Notes: generated by a model from the letters alone, not told the origin. Counted from the stretch's first letter, positions 33,501-42,939 are shown. The stretch is DNA of 64,000 nt from Brevibacillus brevis (GCF_022026395.1 NZ_CP041767.1:3318501-3382500); one strand, 5' to 3'. Made by a program: numbers and translations.

Positions 33501-36500
33501 CACCCATATACAACCTGGCGAAGTCTTCCATTAACACGTTCAGAGAAATACCATCCAAAATAATATGATGAGAGTTGAACAACAGATAATGCTGAGTAGC
33601 TGTGACCTCAACCAGGCAAACCTGAAGGAGAGGGGCTTTCATCAAATCAAAGGATTGCCGGAAGTCTTCCATCAGTTCGTCCAATGTCCTGCCATCGCTA
33701 TGCATGGTTTGGATCTCAAATGGCACTTTGTCGCTGATGTACTGATACACTTCTCCATCCTGTACCGCAAACGAAGTACGGAATGCTTCATGCCTTTGGA
33801 TGATTTCCTTAATCACACGTTTCACTCGACTTACATCCAGATGACCGTTTACCGAGATTACACCCGACATGTTGTAGCTGGTGCTTTCGCCTTCTATCCC
33901 GTGCATCACGAAAATTCGTTTCTGTGAAGAAGAAGCCCTGTATCTCTCGGCTTGACTGACCCGATCAATCGGCTCGTAGGATATCGGCTGTCTCCCCCTG
34001 ATGCGGTCCGCTAATTGTCGAATGGTGGGGTTCTGGAATACATCCCTGATCGTGATGTCTGTTTTTCTTTCTTTTTGCAATCTGGTCACGAGTTGAGCGG
34101 CTTTCAGCGAGTGGCCTCCCAGCGAGAAAAAATGATCGTGCACGCTTATTTTTTCGATTGCCAAAAGCTCGCGCCATATTTGGGCCAATTGCTGCTCAAG
34201 TTCATCTGCCGGGGCCTCTTCCTTTCCCGCGCGATACTTCGTGTAATCCAGACGTTGCAAGGCAGTCTTGTCTACTTTTCCACTCTGCGTCCGAGGCAAG
34301 GCATCAAGATGGACAAAAAAGGCAGGTAGCATATAGTCAGGCAGATAAGTCAGCACTGCTTCTCGCAGTACGTGGTCCTCAATGGGATGCGTTGCAGCCA
34401 AGCATGCAACCAGATAAGGATCGCGCTTTGACTCCTGAATGGCCACTACCGCTGCTTCCCTGACACCAGGCTGACGGCGCAGGACAGCTTCTATTTCCTC
34501 CAATTCAACGCGGTTGCCACGAATCTTGATCTGGAAATCCTTGCGACCAAAATATTGCAGATGTCCTTCATCCGTCCAGCAAGCCAAGTCTCCTGTACGA
34601 TAAAGTCTGCCATATGGGGTCAGTAAGTAAGACGCTCTGGTTTTTTCCTCGTCAGCGATGTACCCTTCCGTTACTCCCATCCCGCCTACGTACATCTCCC
34701 CTATTACCCCTTTGGGCAACAGATGAAAATCTTGGTCCAGAAGAAAGACACGAACGTTGTAACTCGGATGTCCAATCGGAAGCGGGTTTTCAAAAGGCCC
34801 TTGTCGAGGTACACAATACCCCGATGCCGAGATACTATTTTCCGTCGGACCATACAAGTTGTACATCTGCGCTTGAGGGAGCAAGGCTGCATGTCTTTCC
34901 ACTAATGAAGAAGACAGCATCTCTCCTGTGCACAACACTTTTTGAATCGAATTCAGCGAGCCATCAGCCACGTGGTCAAGCAAAGCGTGATACATCGTAG
35001 GGACGACGAGTATCACGTTTGCCTGTTGACTCTCGATGGCAGCCGCTAACTTTTGCGGGGACTTGTTTTCGAGTCGCTGCAATAAGCAAAGGGTACCGCC
35101 ACTGATCAGTGTGCAAAAAATCTCGACAACCGATGCGTCAAAAGTTAATGTGGCGATCTGCAACGTTCTCGTCTGCTCTCCGAACCCGACAAATTCTATG
35201 TGCCACCAAAGAGCGTTGATTAATTGATCATGCTTTACACGCACACCTTTTGGCGTACCTGTCGAACCAGAAGTAAAGATGGCATAAGCCGTACTTGAAG
35301 GTGCTGCTTTTCGCTGTGGTGTTGGAGTTAACTCCTGTGCCCAGCATGCTGGTTCATCCAGTCGAAACACCCTTGTTTGCAAGTCAGCGACGAGTTCCAG
35401 ATAGCTGCCTTCTGTTACAATCAGACTAGGCTGAATCTGGCTTACGATCTGTTCAATTCGCGCTTTTGGCAAGTCTGGATCAAGCGGGACATAGTAACAC
35501 CCAGCTTTGAGGATAGCCAGCAGTGCAGTAATCATCTCAGGGGAACGATCACACATGATAACTATCGGTCGGCCTGCATCTGTCACCTCCTTTTGCAGAG
35601 CCCAAGACAGGCGATTCGCTTGCTCTTGTAACTCCTTGTAGGTCACAGTCTGCTTTCCTTGTATAAGCGCAACTGCATCCGGTGTTTTTTCTGCCGCTTG
35701 ATCAATCAACTCGTGCACGCAGTAGTTACTCGGAACAGGGACGACTTTCATCTGTTCCTCAATCATCTCGTTACGCTCACGATCACTGAGCAAGGTAAGG
35801 TCACGAATCTCTTGATCCGAATCAGCCGCAATCTGTTCGAGAAGGCTCAGGTAGTGTAGCGCCAGGCGTTCGATTTCCGTCGCTTGAAACTTCCATGCCT
35901 GGTAGTTGACATGGATTGTCCATTCATCGCCTGGTGTTACTTCCAGCACCAATGGATAATCGGTTGTTTCATGTGAAGTGATATTCTCCAGCTCGAAGTC
36001 AAGTTCCAATCCGGCCAGCGTCTTGTCGATAGGATAGTTTTGGAAAACGAACAAACTGTGCGCCAAAGGGGTTTGTGCGTCCATCTCTGAGCAGTTTTTC
36101 AACTCAACCGATGGCACGTACAAATGCGGGGCCATCTGGTGCTGTTCTTCCATGATGACACCCAGCAGATCTTTGACTGTTGTCGTTTCTGTCCGTTTGA
36201 CCCGGAGTGGATACGTCTTGATGAAGAGTCCGACGATTTCCTCTACTCCAGTGAGATGGGCAGGACGACCAGCGTACGCCACTTCAAAAAGAGCATCTCG
36301 CGTATCGCTGTATTTTTGCAGTAAAATCCCCCATGCGGCTTGCAACAGTGTGCTGATTGTCACGCGGTTACGCTTGGATGTTTCCTCCAATGTATCCGTA
36401 AGCGTTCGACTGAGCCGAAGATGATAAGAAGAATAGCGCTGCTCTTTGTTACGATCCTCCCGCATATAGGGAAGCGGCGTAGGAGAGCTAATTCCTTGTA

Positions 36501-37119
36501 AAGAATCTTTCCAATACGATAACGATTGTTCATTCGAAGCTTCTTTGAGAAAACGCAGATACTCCTTGTATTTCGCCTTCTGCTTGATCGCAGGGGACTG
36601 TCCCGAGCACAATTGCCCATACGCTGTAAATATCTCTCTTAGGAGAATGCCGGAACTCCATCCGTCCATGAGAATGTGATGAAATGACCATATGACTTCA
36701 TAACGATACAACTCCATCCTCACTACTTGAATGCGAATGGTATTGCCCAACTCAAGCGTAAAAGGTGTTTGCTTGTCCTGTGACAACAAAGCAGACAGTT
36801 TTCTTTCACGCGCTCCAGATGGTAACTCGCTCCAATCGAAATAAGGAATCTCCAATGTCTTTTGCTTGAGAATGAGCTGAACAGGGGCCTGAAGCCCCTC
36901 CCAGCGAAAAACCGTACGGAGCATTTCATTGGCCTCAAACGCCATTGTAACGGCCTGCGTAAACAACTCCAGCTGAAACTTGCCACGAAGGGTTAGCCGA
37001 TGCTGTTCAAAATACAGATTGGAGTCCTTTTGGAGGCGGTAATAAAACAGCATGCCCTCTTGCGTCGGACTTAGCGGCAAAATGTCAGCTATATTGTTTT
37101 TGTCGATCTTGTTCATCAC
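30598..37119 (-). CDS. NRPS2: C-A-T-C with two VOC-fold domains and a degenerate C domain
   Basis: 2,173 residues. The N-terminus NIADILPLSPTQEGMLF is a classic COM-type acceptor preceding a C domain (HHILMDGWS), the form expected after an E domain. Then A (about 455-960), T (LGGHSLKA) and a second C (HHIILDGIS). From about 1520 a vicinal-oxygen-chelate domain resembling methylmalonyl-CoA epimerase appears, with all four ligand positions present (His in LHHVGVAV, Glu in IELIAP, His in YHLCYS, Glu in LIELVE). A second, degraded VOC half lies at about 1660-1780. The last about 380 residues are a condensation fold whose HHxxxDG reads HSSLSDW, losing the catalytic His. A code: D-A-V-L-L-T-L-I-S-K, not one I can assign. 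The VOC insert is unusual; its role (epimerase, isomerase or dioxygenase) is unknown. GTG 37119 or ATG 37116 start. Confidence 0.92.
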   Translation of the reverse strand: MMNKIDKNNIADILPLSPTQEGMLFYYRLQKDSNLYFEQHRLTLRGKFQLELFTQAVTMAFEANEMLRTVFRWEGLQAPVQLILKQKTLEIPYFDWSELPSGARERKLSALLSQDKQTPFTLELGNTIRIQVVRMELYRYEVIWSFHHILMDGWSSGILLREIFTAYGQLCSGQSPAIKQKAKYKEYLRFLKEASNEQSLSYWKDSLQGISSPTPLPYMREDRNKEQRYSSYHLRLSRTLTDTLEETSKRNRVTISTLLQAAWGILLQKYSDTRDALFEVAYAGRPAHLTGVEEIVGLFIKTYPLRVKRTETTTVKDLLGVIMEEQHQMAPHLYVPSVELKNCSEMDAQTPLAHSLFVFQNYPIDKTLAGLELDFELENITSHETTDYPLVLEVTPGDEWTIHVNYQAWKFQATEIERLALHYLSLLEQIAADSDQEIRDLTLLSDRERNEMIEEQMKVVPVPSNYCVHELIDQAAEKTPDAVALIQGKQTVTYKELQEQANRLSWALQKEVTDAGRPIVIMCDRSPEMITALLAILKAGCYYVPLDPDLPKARIEQIVSQIQPSLIVTEGSYLELVADLQTRVFRLDEPACWAQELTPTPQRKAAPSSTAYAIFTSGSTGTPKGVRVKHDQLINALWWHIEFVGFGEQTRTLQIATLTFDASVVEIFCTLISGGTLCLLQRLENKSPQKLAAAIESQQANVILVVPTMYHALLDHVADGSLNSIQKVLCTGEMLSSSLVERHAALLPQAQMYNLYGPTENSISASGYCVPRQGPFENPLPIGHPSYNVRVFLLDQDFHLLPKGVIGEMYVGGMGVTEGYIADEEKTRASYLLTPYGRLYRTGDLACWTDEGHLQYFGRKDFQIKIRGNRVELEEIEAVLRRQPGVREAAVVAIQESKRDPYLVACLAATHPIEDHVLREAVLTYLPDYMLPAFFVHLDALPRTQSGKVDKTALQRLDYTKYRAGKEEAPADELEQQLAQIWRELLAIEKISVHDHFFSLGGHSLKAAQLVTRLQKERKTDITIRDVFQNPTIRQLADRIRGRQPISYEPIDRVSQAERYRASSSQKRIFVMHGIEGESTSYNMSGVISVNGHLDVSRVKRVIKEIIQRHEAFRTSFAVQDGEVYQYISDKVPFEIQTMHSDGRTLDELMEDFRQSFDLMKAPLLQVCLVEVTATQHYLLFNSHHIILDGISLNVLMEDFARLYMGEELPALPIQYKDYADWQWQKRGSEQWNQQEKYWVDTFRDRIPLMCFPLDYPRPSVKTFQGDHHTFFISDSTYSDLHAFAKQNEVTVHAVLMSAYYVLLMKYTSQEDFVVGSLVAGRNHPDLERIVGVFINFLPIRNRPRADLLYTDFVQEVQRSLLLAYEHQDYPFEEIVARSAAGIQQTQNPLFDTMLIFHSQREQEVKFTLGDVQFEEVPHESKTSKLDFKLDITPLADQFRCVLEYDTQLFKAETMEGFAGNYLRVLAALLKHPKQRLDDVDIVHHQTEKEGVMNRLHHVGVAVPELGPAQIMYGTLGFDASDSLHDPEQNVYLSMCMKPGCVPIELIAPVDETSPCVRLLEEKGTGPYHLCYSISNIAQFLKRLVDSDFKYDLVSAPKPAVLFNHRLVAFLFVESVGLIELVESEDMKHDEWYSSDQQSVIRLLTSDADQALSFFTFLGYRVHEKYLDRQSQASIITLGKAEESSIQLVQPRMEHSQEQRELMKSGCGVYQIEDRVTNLTERIDTLIACGIPVTFADQAGRNLQLTDAPYLILTDGKSAAQRAKPILGEFQSETTPIYSFIQERLLKQEQEEGIVAVRCFDIELRGRIELAYMQQAWQALVRRFPQLSPQGLSEPIPLALCDLQEKSEAEAAVWLRERLTAEQKRPFEDKAGCLARFELVKLAADRYRLIGGLHSSLSDWRGLGILLEEWEALYQAIAQGHEPTVEEPPRYEAFAVWQKKMLYYGHLEAQRHEWLTAINPHSAQPFGTGGVAKRKVEQYIDPTSHADLLHVSAHSNQELGNILLASYLLLLRQVTQLPSLTLGVVTTNRTPGVLEQTLGNFDNIVPLTIDMQTIHSFSQLVDHTKQVRARMQALALYPSEHWQATMNMEWPTLFVNQTIPFKAQSAVWKREVKRSVEPEMAGSPLVLQVAETSEGIHVVFTYDPAMLQTAYVESLSDRYVKILKMLAEKTKIK

Positions 37120-37140
37120 AATTTTTCTCTCCTGACTCCC

Positions 37141-38388
37141 TTACCGAACTGCTTCACTCGGCAGGTTTTCCACGATCTCCCCATCTGCATTCACGTACGG
37201 CAAGCCATTGTGTTCGAAGACATGGTCGAGGCAGTACATCTCTCCCTGTTTGTAGTCCAAAATCATCAGGTCTTCTGAACGAGTTGGAATTAATTCCTTC
37301 AACCGCGCTGGAAGATAGTCTGGTCCGACTGCTTGATGCCATTTCAAAACGATTTTTTCAGGGCGCTCGGCTGTCGGATAAAAGCCACAAATCTCTAATT
37401 TTCCAAAGTCGTGGGAAGTAAGAAGTACCCCTTTTTTCTCCAAGCCACCCAGATTGCGCTTGGACTCGGCCACATTCCGGAAAGCCTCGTCCAACGGAAT
37501 GGCATACTGCTCGACTCCCCTGACTGGCATAAATACCGTCAAATAATACGAAATGATTCGATTATCCAAAAACTTGCGCTGCAAGTCGATCAAGGTCTCG
37601 ACAGAATCGTTAACGCCACGAATGATGGCAGGCTGTCCGCGAATCTGGACACCGACGGATAGCAGTGCTTGCGTTGCTTGAATTGAAACGTCGCTTATTT
37701 CCCCAGGATGGTTAAACTGAGAAATTACACTTACCTGCTTGCCCGGCGTCTGTCTTACTTGGTCGAAAAACGCCAGCAGCTCTCCATCAAGAAAACGAGC
37801 AGGGTCATAGGCCAAAGCCTTGGTTGCAAAGCGAACGAGTCGAATACTCTTCACACTCAATAGCGTGCTGATCAGCTTGATTAAGTCAGAAGTTTTACGG
37901 AAGGAAGCAGGGTCTCCACCGGTAAAGAGAACATTATCGATGTACGGATGGGCTTCCAAATACTGCACTGCCCTTTCTGCTTTGTCCATAATATTGGTAT
38001 ATCCAATATCCTCATGGCGGATTTCATTCACTTTATAGCAGAACTGGCAGTTGGCAATACAAAAATCGTCGATGTGAAGCAACAACGTCTTCTTATACTT
38101 GTGTTGCAGAAAAGCTGTTTCATCCTGACGGTACGACTTGTTTCCATAGGGATCAAAACGGCCTTTATAGGGCTTTATTCCCGGTGGCGGAAGCACGATA
38201 TTGATCATCTGGGTACGATAAGGCTCTGATTGACTCGCAATCAACTCGGCATAATAGCGAGTCACCTTGAATGGCATATAAGACTGCTCCAGTAATGCAC
38301 TGCGTTCTTCCCTCTCAGCTTCTGTAAACCCGACAATTGTTGCGAACTCCTCAAATCCTTTTTTTCCCATTAATACCTTAACACTCAA
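37141..38388 (-). CDS. KamA-family radical SAM protein (lysine 2,3-aminomutase-like)
   Basis: 415 residues from the TTG at 38388 (AGGAGG 7-8 nt upstream; an in-frame ATG at 38406 sits on the ribosome site itself). The 4Fe-4S/SAM motif is CIANCQFC (C110, C114, C117), followed by the GGDP motif (LFTGGDPASF) and RGVNDS, both shared with lysine and glutamate 2,3-aminomutases. I could not find the glycine-rich PLP-lysine segment (PGGGGK) of true aminomutases, and the C-terminal third reads differently. It may therefore be a diverged aminomutase or a PLP-independent radical SAM enzyme. It lies between NRPS1 and NRPS2 and probably makes a beta-amino or rearranged building block (inference). Confidence 0.8.
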   Translation of the reverse strand: MSVKVLMGKKGFEEFATIVGFTEAEREERSALLEQSYMPFKVTRYYAELIASQSEPYRTQMINIVLPPPGIKPYKGRFDPYGNKSYRQDETAFLQHKYKKTLLLHIDDFCIANCQFCYKVNEIRHEDIGYTNIMDKAERAVQYLEAHPYIDNVLFTGGDPASFRKTSDLIKLISTLLSVKSIRLVRFATKALAYDPARFLDGELLAFFDQVRQTPGKQVSVISQFNHPGEISDVSIQATQALLSVGVQIRGQPAIIRGVNDSVETLIDLQRKFLDNRIISYYLTVFMPVRGVEQYAIPLDEAFRNVAESKRNLGGLEKKGVLLTSHDFGKLEICGFYPTAERPEKIVLKWHQAVGPDYLPARLKELIPTRSEDLMILDYKQGEMYCLDHVFEHNGLPYVNADGEIVENLPSEAVR

Positions 38389-38433
38389 TGTAATCCCTCC
38401 TGTCATTCATTAAACACGCATGAGATTCGCTTG

Positions 38434-41400
38434 CTAACCAAACAGCAGATCCAGCTCTTTTTGCGACAATTCCACATCTTCAAAATCCGATGGAGTGAAT
38501 TCAGGGACCTCCTGACGGCAACAATGATCAATGAGCTGCTCCAATTCATTGAAAAACAGCGCAAGTATCTTCTCCATGGTCTCCTCGCTATACTTGCGCA
38601 AGCTGTACGTAACAGAAACCTGAAGTTCTCCTTGACGAATGAGAGCAGCCACGTCAAGCAGTGCAGTCAAATGATTCCCCACCCCGGCATCAACTGCCAA
38701 GTTTCCTCCCATTAGTACCAGATCATCACTTAGTTGATTATCCACCGATCCCAGATAATTGAATCGAACTTGGGACTTTTCCACAGCCGCGAGCAGCTGA
38801 GGCTTTAGCCAGCCAAACCCAAGCCCACCCATCGGAATCTGGCGCAACTTCTCCTTTACCCCTTTTAGGTGATCGGTCCGATTGGATAGATTCGTTTCGA
38901 ACAAAACAGGGTACATGCTGGTGAACCATCCTACTGTTCTGGTTATGTTCATCGTATGGATAGAAGACTCCCGCCCATGAGACTCCATTACCAGTAAGAG
39001 ACGCTCCCTATCAAATACATCAGATAATGTCCGGGTAAGTGCTGCAACCAATAAGTCTTGGGGACCCGTATTGAACATTCGGTTGGCCGTCGTCAACAGT
39101 CGCGATGTCATCTCGGCTGAAAGTGTGCGCGTAGATGTAGCGCTGTATTCTACCAAATCTTCGCCAAAATCGAAGTCAGTCGGTAGTTTGTCTTCCGGGA
39201 TGGAAAACATGTCCCAATATGCTTTTTCTTTGCTTGCCTGATCCGACTGGTAAAAGGCGGAGACTTCCTTGATCCACGCTTGCATCGAATGTGTTTTATC
39301 TGGCAAAACAATCGGCTCATTACGTTTCAGACTGGCCAAGGCACTCATCAAATCTTCCAGGAGAATCCTCCAGGAGACACCGTCCACTACAAGATGATGG
39401 GCCGTCAGAAACAATCGCTGAGGTCGATCAGGACCTAATTCAAAGAGACAACCGGTAAACAGCAAAGATTCTTCCAACTTGAAGCTAACAGCGCAAGCTC
39501 GCATCGCCTCAAGCATTCTACTCTCCTGTTCTTCTTGCGGTAAGGAATAAAGATCGACGCAAGTCACTGACACGCGATTGGTCAGGTGGCGCTCATTGTA
39601 AAAGAGCTTCCCATCTTTTGCAGAGTAATTGAGTCGCAGACAATCATGGTGGTTAACCAGTGCATACAGACTCGCTTCAAACTCTTCCAGCGTTACTTTT
39701 TCCTTGCTTTCAAGGAGCAATGACTGGTTCCAATGATCAGCATTGCGGAACTGTTGTGACAAAAACCAAGAAACGATGGGAGATGACGGCAACTCGCCAG
39801 TACACGGCTCTTGCGAGATCTGTTCCACTCCCCAGCTCCAGTCACTTCTCGCTTTTAGTTCTGCAATCGTGTCATAAATCAAGATGTCTCTTACGGGAAT
39901 CTTGATTCCTCGCTGATGCAATCGATAGGAAACCTGAATCGCCTTGATCGAATCCCCGCCTAGTTGGGAAAATGGGTCATGTAGACCAAACGGCGAATGA
40001 CCAAGCACGTCCTCATACACGTCAACCAATAGCTTGTCAAACTCGTCACGAGGACTGGTTTCATCCCCCACACCTTTTCGCTCCATGACAGGTTCGGGAA
40101 GTAGTCTTCGATCTACCTTGCCATTTGAGGTCAAAGGAAACTGTTCAAGCTGCACAATTTGCGAAGGGATCATGTATGCGGGCAATCGACTTGCCAGTTC
40201 TTCGCGGAGCTCATTTTCCCGGAAAGATGTTTCCGTGATCAAATAAGCACAAAGGTACTTACGCCCCCACGTATCCATGCGATCAATCACCACGGCCTCA
40301 CGCACAGAAGAATAACCAAGTAGCTGTTGTTCAATTTCCCCCAATTCAATGCGGTAACCATGAATCTTTACCTGATAGTCAGCCCGCCCCAGATACTCCA
40401 TGACTCCATTAGGCCGATAGCGAACCAGATCGCCCGTCTTGTACATCACTTTACCTGGCTGAAACGGATCAGGTAGGAAACGCTCTTGCGTCAATTCCTC
40501 GCGGTTGAGATACCCCCGTGCCACACTATCTCCCGAGATGAATAGCTCTCCCGTCGATCCGATTGGGATTGGGTTGCCATATGAATCCAAAATGTAGAGC
40601 TGCACGTTACTGATCGGATGTCCAATCGGTACAGATCCTTCGGTATCGATCACTGGATCGTATTGATAGATCATGCACCCAACTACTGTTTCGGTAGGGC
40701 CATACTCATTGAGAATTTCAATTTGTCCGTTCCATTTCGCATGAATTGCCTCAGCCAGACTCACCTTCAAGTCCTCGCCGCCCACTATCACTCTCTTTAC
40801 CGTGGTACTAGGCAAAGCGATTTCTTGCAGCAAAAACAGATGGGCAGGTGTCAGCTTTACAACATGGGAGCGTCCATCGCTAAAGATTCGCGATAATACA
40901 AACTCTGAATCGGAGTGCGGATAGATAACCATCCGATTTCCCTTTACCAACGGGCAAAAAATGGACGTAACCGTCAAGTCAAATGCTAGGGAGGAATAGA
41001 AAGCGAACGCTTCTTCAGGACCGGAGAGATAGCGGTCTTTCGCCCACGAAATATAGTTGACCAGTCCTCGATGAGTAACCATGACTCCCTTCGGATTTCC
41101 AGTAGAGCCTGATGTATAAATGACATAGGCCAAATCATCCGGCTGACTAACCAATTCCAGTGTTGCGCCATCCTTTATATACAGGGACGAATCACCAAGC
41201 TCTAGGATTTTTTTGGACCACGAAATATCCTCTGTTCGCGAAGTGTGACGAAGCAACAGGTCCGCTCCAGAATCAGACAGCAGATATTCGATGCGCTGAG
41301 AAGGGAGTTGAGGATCAATCGGAAGGTAAGCCCCTCCAGCTTTTAGCACTGCCAACAGCCCGATGATCATCTCTGGCGAATGATCTGCCAGCAACGCCAC

Positions 41401-42939
41401 AATTACGCCAGGGCCAACTCCTCGGTTTCGCAATGACTGAGCGAGTCGATTCACTTGATCCTGTAGTTCCTGAAATGTCAGCGTGCGCCCTTCTGACTCC
41501 AACGCAACTCCCTGTGGTGAGCGTATTACTTGCTCTTCAAACAACTGGACAACCGTCTTCTCGCTGGGATAGGAAGCAGCAGTATCATTCCACGTATGGA
41601 GTTGTAGTGCCAACTCTTCGTCAGCAAGGAAGTTCAAATTGGACAGCGGTACTTCTGGAATCGAGATCATCTGATGGAGAAGCCTTATGAGATGATCCGC
41701 TATTCGGTCAATATCCTCTTCCGTGTACTCGGCTATCTTATAGTCCAATTCCATTGTCAATTGTTCATCTGTTGCCCATTCTCTGATAATCACTTGGAGC
41801 GAATACAACTGGTGACCGTTGTAAAACTCCTCATTAGTCACGGGGTAGCCACCAAGAGTGAATGGCAACTGCGTGCTGTAATAATTTACACAAATCTGAA
41901 ACAGGCTGTCATAGCCATGTTTCTTCAGCTCCAGCTCTTGAGCCAGCAAATCGTAAGGATATTTCTGATGAAAATAACAGGAAGTGAGTTCCCTGTTGAC
42001 ATATTTAACATAATCGATAGCATCCATTTCCATCGGAACTGCCAGACGAAATGGCATAGTGCTGGTGAACATCCCGAATATTTTGCGCTCCACTTTGCCT
42101 GAACGGTTTAACAGCGGTGTACCGATCACGATTTCTTCTTGCCTCGTACAGCGCTGCAGGTAAAGACTCACGAGAGCCACAAACAAGGAATTTAGCGAGC
42201 ATTTCATTTGGTCTGCAAACTGGCGTATTCTTGTCGAATCTTCGCGGTTGAATGCAAAAACTTTGCGCTTGCCTTCAGTAGTATCTGTCGCCTTTTGTAA
42301 TGTCGTGATTACGGGCAAGCTATGAAACTTGTCCCGCCAGTATCGCTTGTCCTTTTCAAATCTGTCAGTCTGAGAATAGGCATGCTCCCTTTCGACAAGA
42401 GTTTGATAAGCGTGTTCATCTCCTACATGGACGGTACCGCCTGCCAACAACGTGTCATAATAGTGAGCAATTTGTTCTGTCATGATTGAAATAGACCAAC
42501 CATCAGCAATCAAATGGTGCAGCTTTACAAAATACCCCGCTTCTTCGTCACTCAGTTGAATCAGACAAAAGTAGAACAGAGGCTCTTGTCCGATCGAAAA
42601 CGGCTTTGTAAACAAATCTTGCAGAAATTGTCTGCACCGCTCTGGCGCATTCTGTTCCTGTCTGAAATCAAACACCTGCAATGGCTGCGGTTCGTACTCT
42701 CCAACAAACTGAAGGACTGTCTCTTCCTCCTGATAGTTGAGTCGCAAGGTATCGTTCTTTTGAATGAACAGGTGAATAGCGGCTTCCAGTACATCCAGCT
42801 TCACCTTTCCTTGCACCCTCACCATCCCCCCTAACGTATGGATAGGAAGCTGTGGATGTAATTTTTCCGTATACCAGATACGCTTTTGTGGATGACTTAA
42901 AGGATAACCGACCTTCCATTGCTTCTTATCCTGGCGCAA
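38434..42939 (-). CDS. NRPS1: C(starter)-A(Asn)-T-E, N-acyl-D-Asn loading module
   Basis: 1,501 residues. Condensation domain with HHLIADGWS at 141-149; as the first domain of the line it should acylate the starter amino acid with a fatty acid. The A domain (about 450-960) has hand-read pocket residues D-L-T-K-I-G-E-V-G-K, the asparagine code. T is LGGDSIKA. The last about 430 residues are an epimerisation domain (HHLVVDGVSWR, then SRTVGWF-type TRTVGWFTSMYP and FNYLG). The protein ends with the E-domain COM-like tail ELSQKELDLL. Acyl-D-Asn starters are the removable caps of prodrug NRPS systems (colibactin, xenocoumacin, zwittermicin). Start: TTG at 42939 with AAAGGGGG 7 nt upstream; the nearby ATG at 42944 is out of frame. 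First gene of the operon. Confidence 0.93.
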   Translation of the reverse strand: MRQDKKQWKVGYPLSHPQKRIWYTEKLHPQLPIHTLGGMVRVQGKVKLDVLEAAIHLFIQKNDTLRLNYQEEETVLQFVGEYEPQPLQVFDFRQEQNAPERCRQFLQDLFTKPFSIGQEPLFYFCLIQLSDEEAGYFVKLHHLIADGWSISIMTEQIAHYYDTLLAGGTVHVGDEHAYQTLVEREHAYSQTDRFEKDKRYWRDKFHSLPVITTLQKATDTTEGKRKVFAFNREDSTRIRQFADQMKCSLNSLFVALVSLYLQRCTRQEEIVIGTPLLNRSGKVERKIFGMFTSTMPFRLAVPMEMDAIDYVKYVNRELTSCYFHQKYPYDLLAQELELKKHGYDSLFQICVNYYSTQLPFTLGGYPVTNEEFYNGHQLYSLQVIIREWATDEQLTMELDYKIAEYTEEDIDRIADHLIRLLHQMISIPEVPLSNLNFLADEELALQLHTWNDTAASYPSEKTVVQLFEEQVIRSPQGVALESEGRTLTFQELQDQVNRLAQSLRNRGVGPGVIVALLADHSPEMIIGLLAVLKAGGAYLPIDPQLPSQRIEYLLSDSGADLLLRHTSRTEDISWSKKILELGDSSLYIKDGATLELVSQPDDLAYVIYTSGSTGNPKGVMVTHRGLVNYISWAKDRYLSGPEEAFAFYSSLAFDLTVTSIFCPLVKGNRMVIYPHSDSEFVLSRIFSDGRSHVVKLTPAHLFLLQEIALPSTTVKRVIVGGEDLKVSLAEAIHAKWNGQIEILNEYGPTETVVGCMIYQYDPVIDTEGSVPIGHPISNVQLYILDSYGNPIPIGSTGELFISGDSVARGYLNREELTQERFLPDPFQPGKVMYKTGDLVRYRPNGVMEYLGRADYQVKIHGYRIELGEIEQQLLGYSSVREAVVIDRMDTWGRKYLCAYLITETSFRENELREELASRLPAYMIPSQIVQLEQFPLTSNGKVDRRLLPEPVMERKGVGDETSPRDEFDKLLVDVYEDVLGHSPFGLHDPFSQLGGDSIKAIQVSYRLHQRGIKIPVRDILIYDTIAELKARSDWSWGVEQISQEPCTGELPSSPIVSWFLSQQFRNADHWNQSLLLESKEKVTLEEFEASLYALVNHHDCLRLNYSAKDGKLFYNERHLTNRVSVTCVDLYSLPQEEQESRMLEAMRACAVSFKLEESLLFTGCLFELGPDRPQRLFLTAHHLVVDGVSWRILLEDLMSALASLKRNEPIVLPDKTHSMQAWIKEVSAFYQSDQASKEKAYWDMFSIPEDKLPTDFDFGEDLVEYSATSTRTLSAEMTSRLLTTANRMFNTGPQDLLVAALTRTLSDVFDRERLLLVMESHGRESSIHTMNITRTVGWFTSMYPVLFETNLSNRTDHLKGVKEKLRQIPMGGLGFGWLKPQLLAAVEKSQVRFNYLGSVDNQLSDDLVLMGGNLAVDAGVGNHLTALLDVAALIRQGELQVSVTYSLRKYSEETMEKILALFFNELEQLIDHCCRQEVPEFTPSDFEDVELSQKELDLLFG

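Noticed and set aside
38434..39700. Second condensation domain at the end of NRPS1
   Set aside because: The sequence after the active motif (VSWR, TRTVGWFTSMYP, FNYLG) is that of an epimerisation domain.
6013..42939. Gramicidin S or tyrocidine-type cluster
   Set aside because: The predicted starters, the PKS modules, the Dap genes and the absence of a thioesterase do not fit those decapeptide systems.
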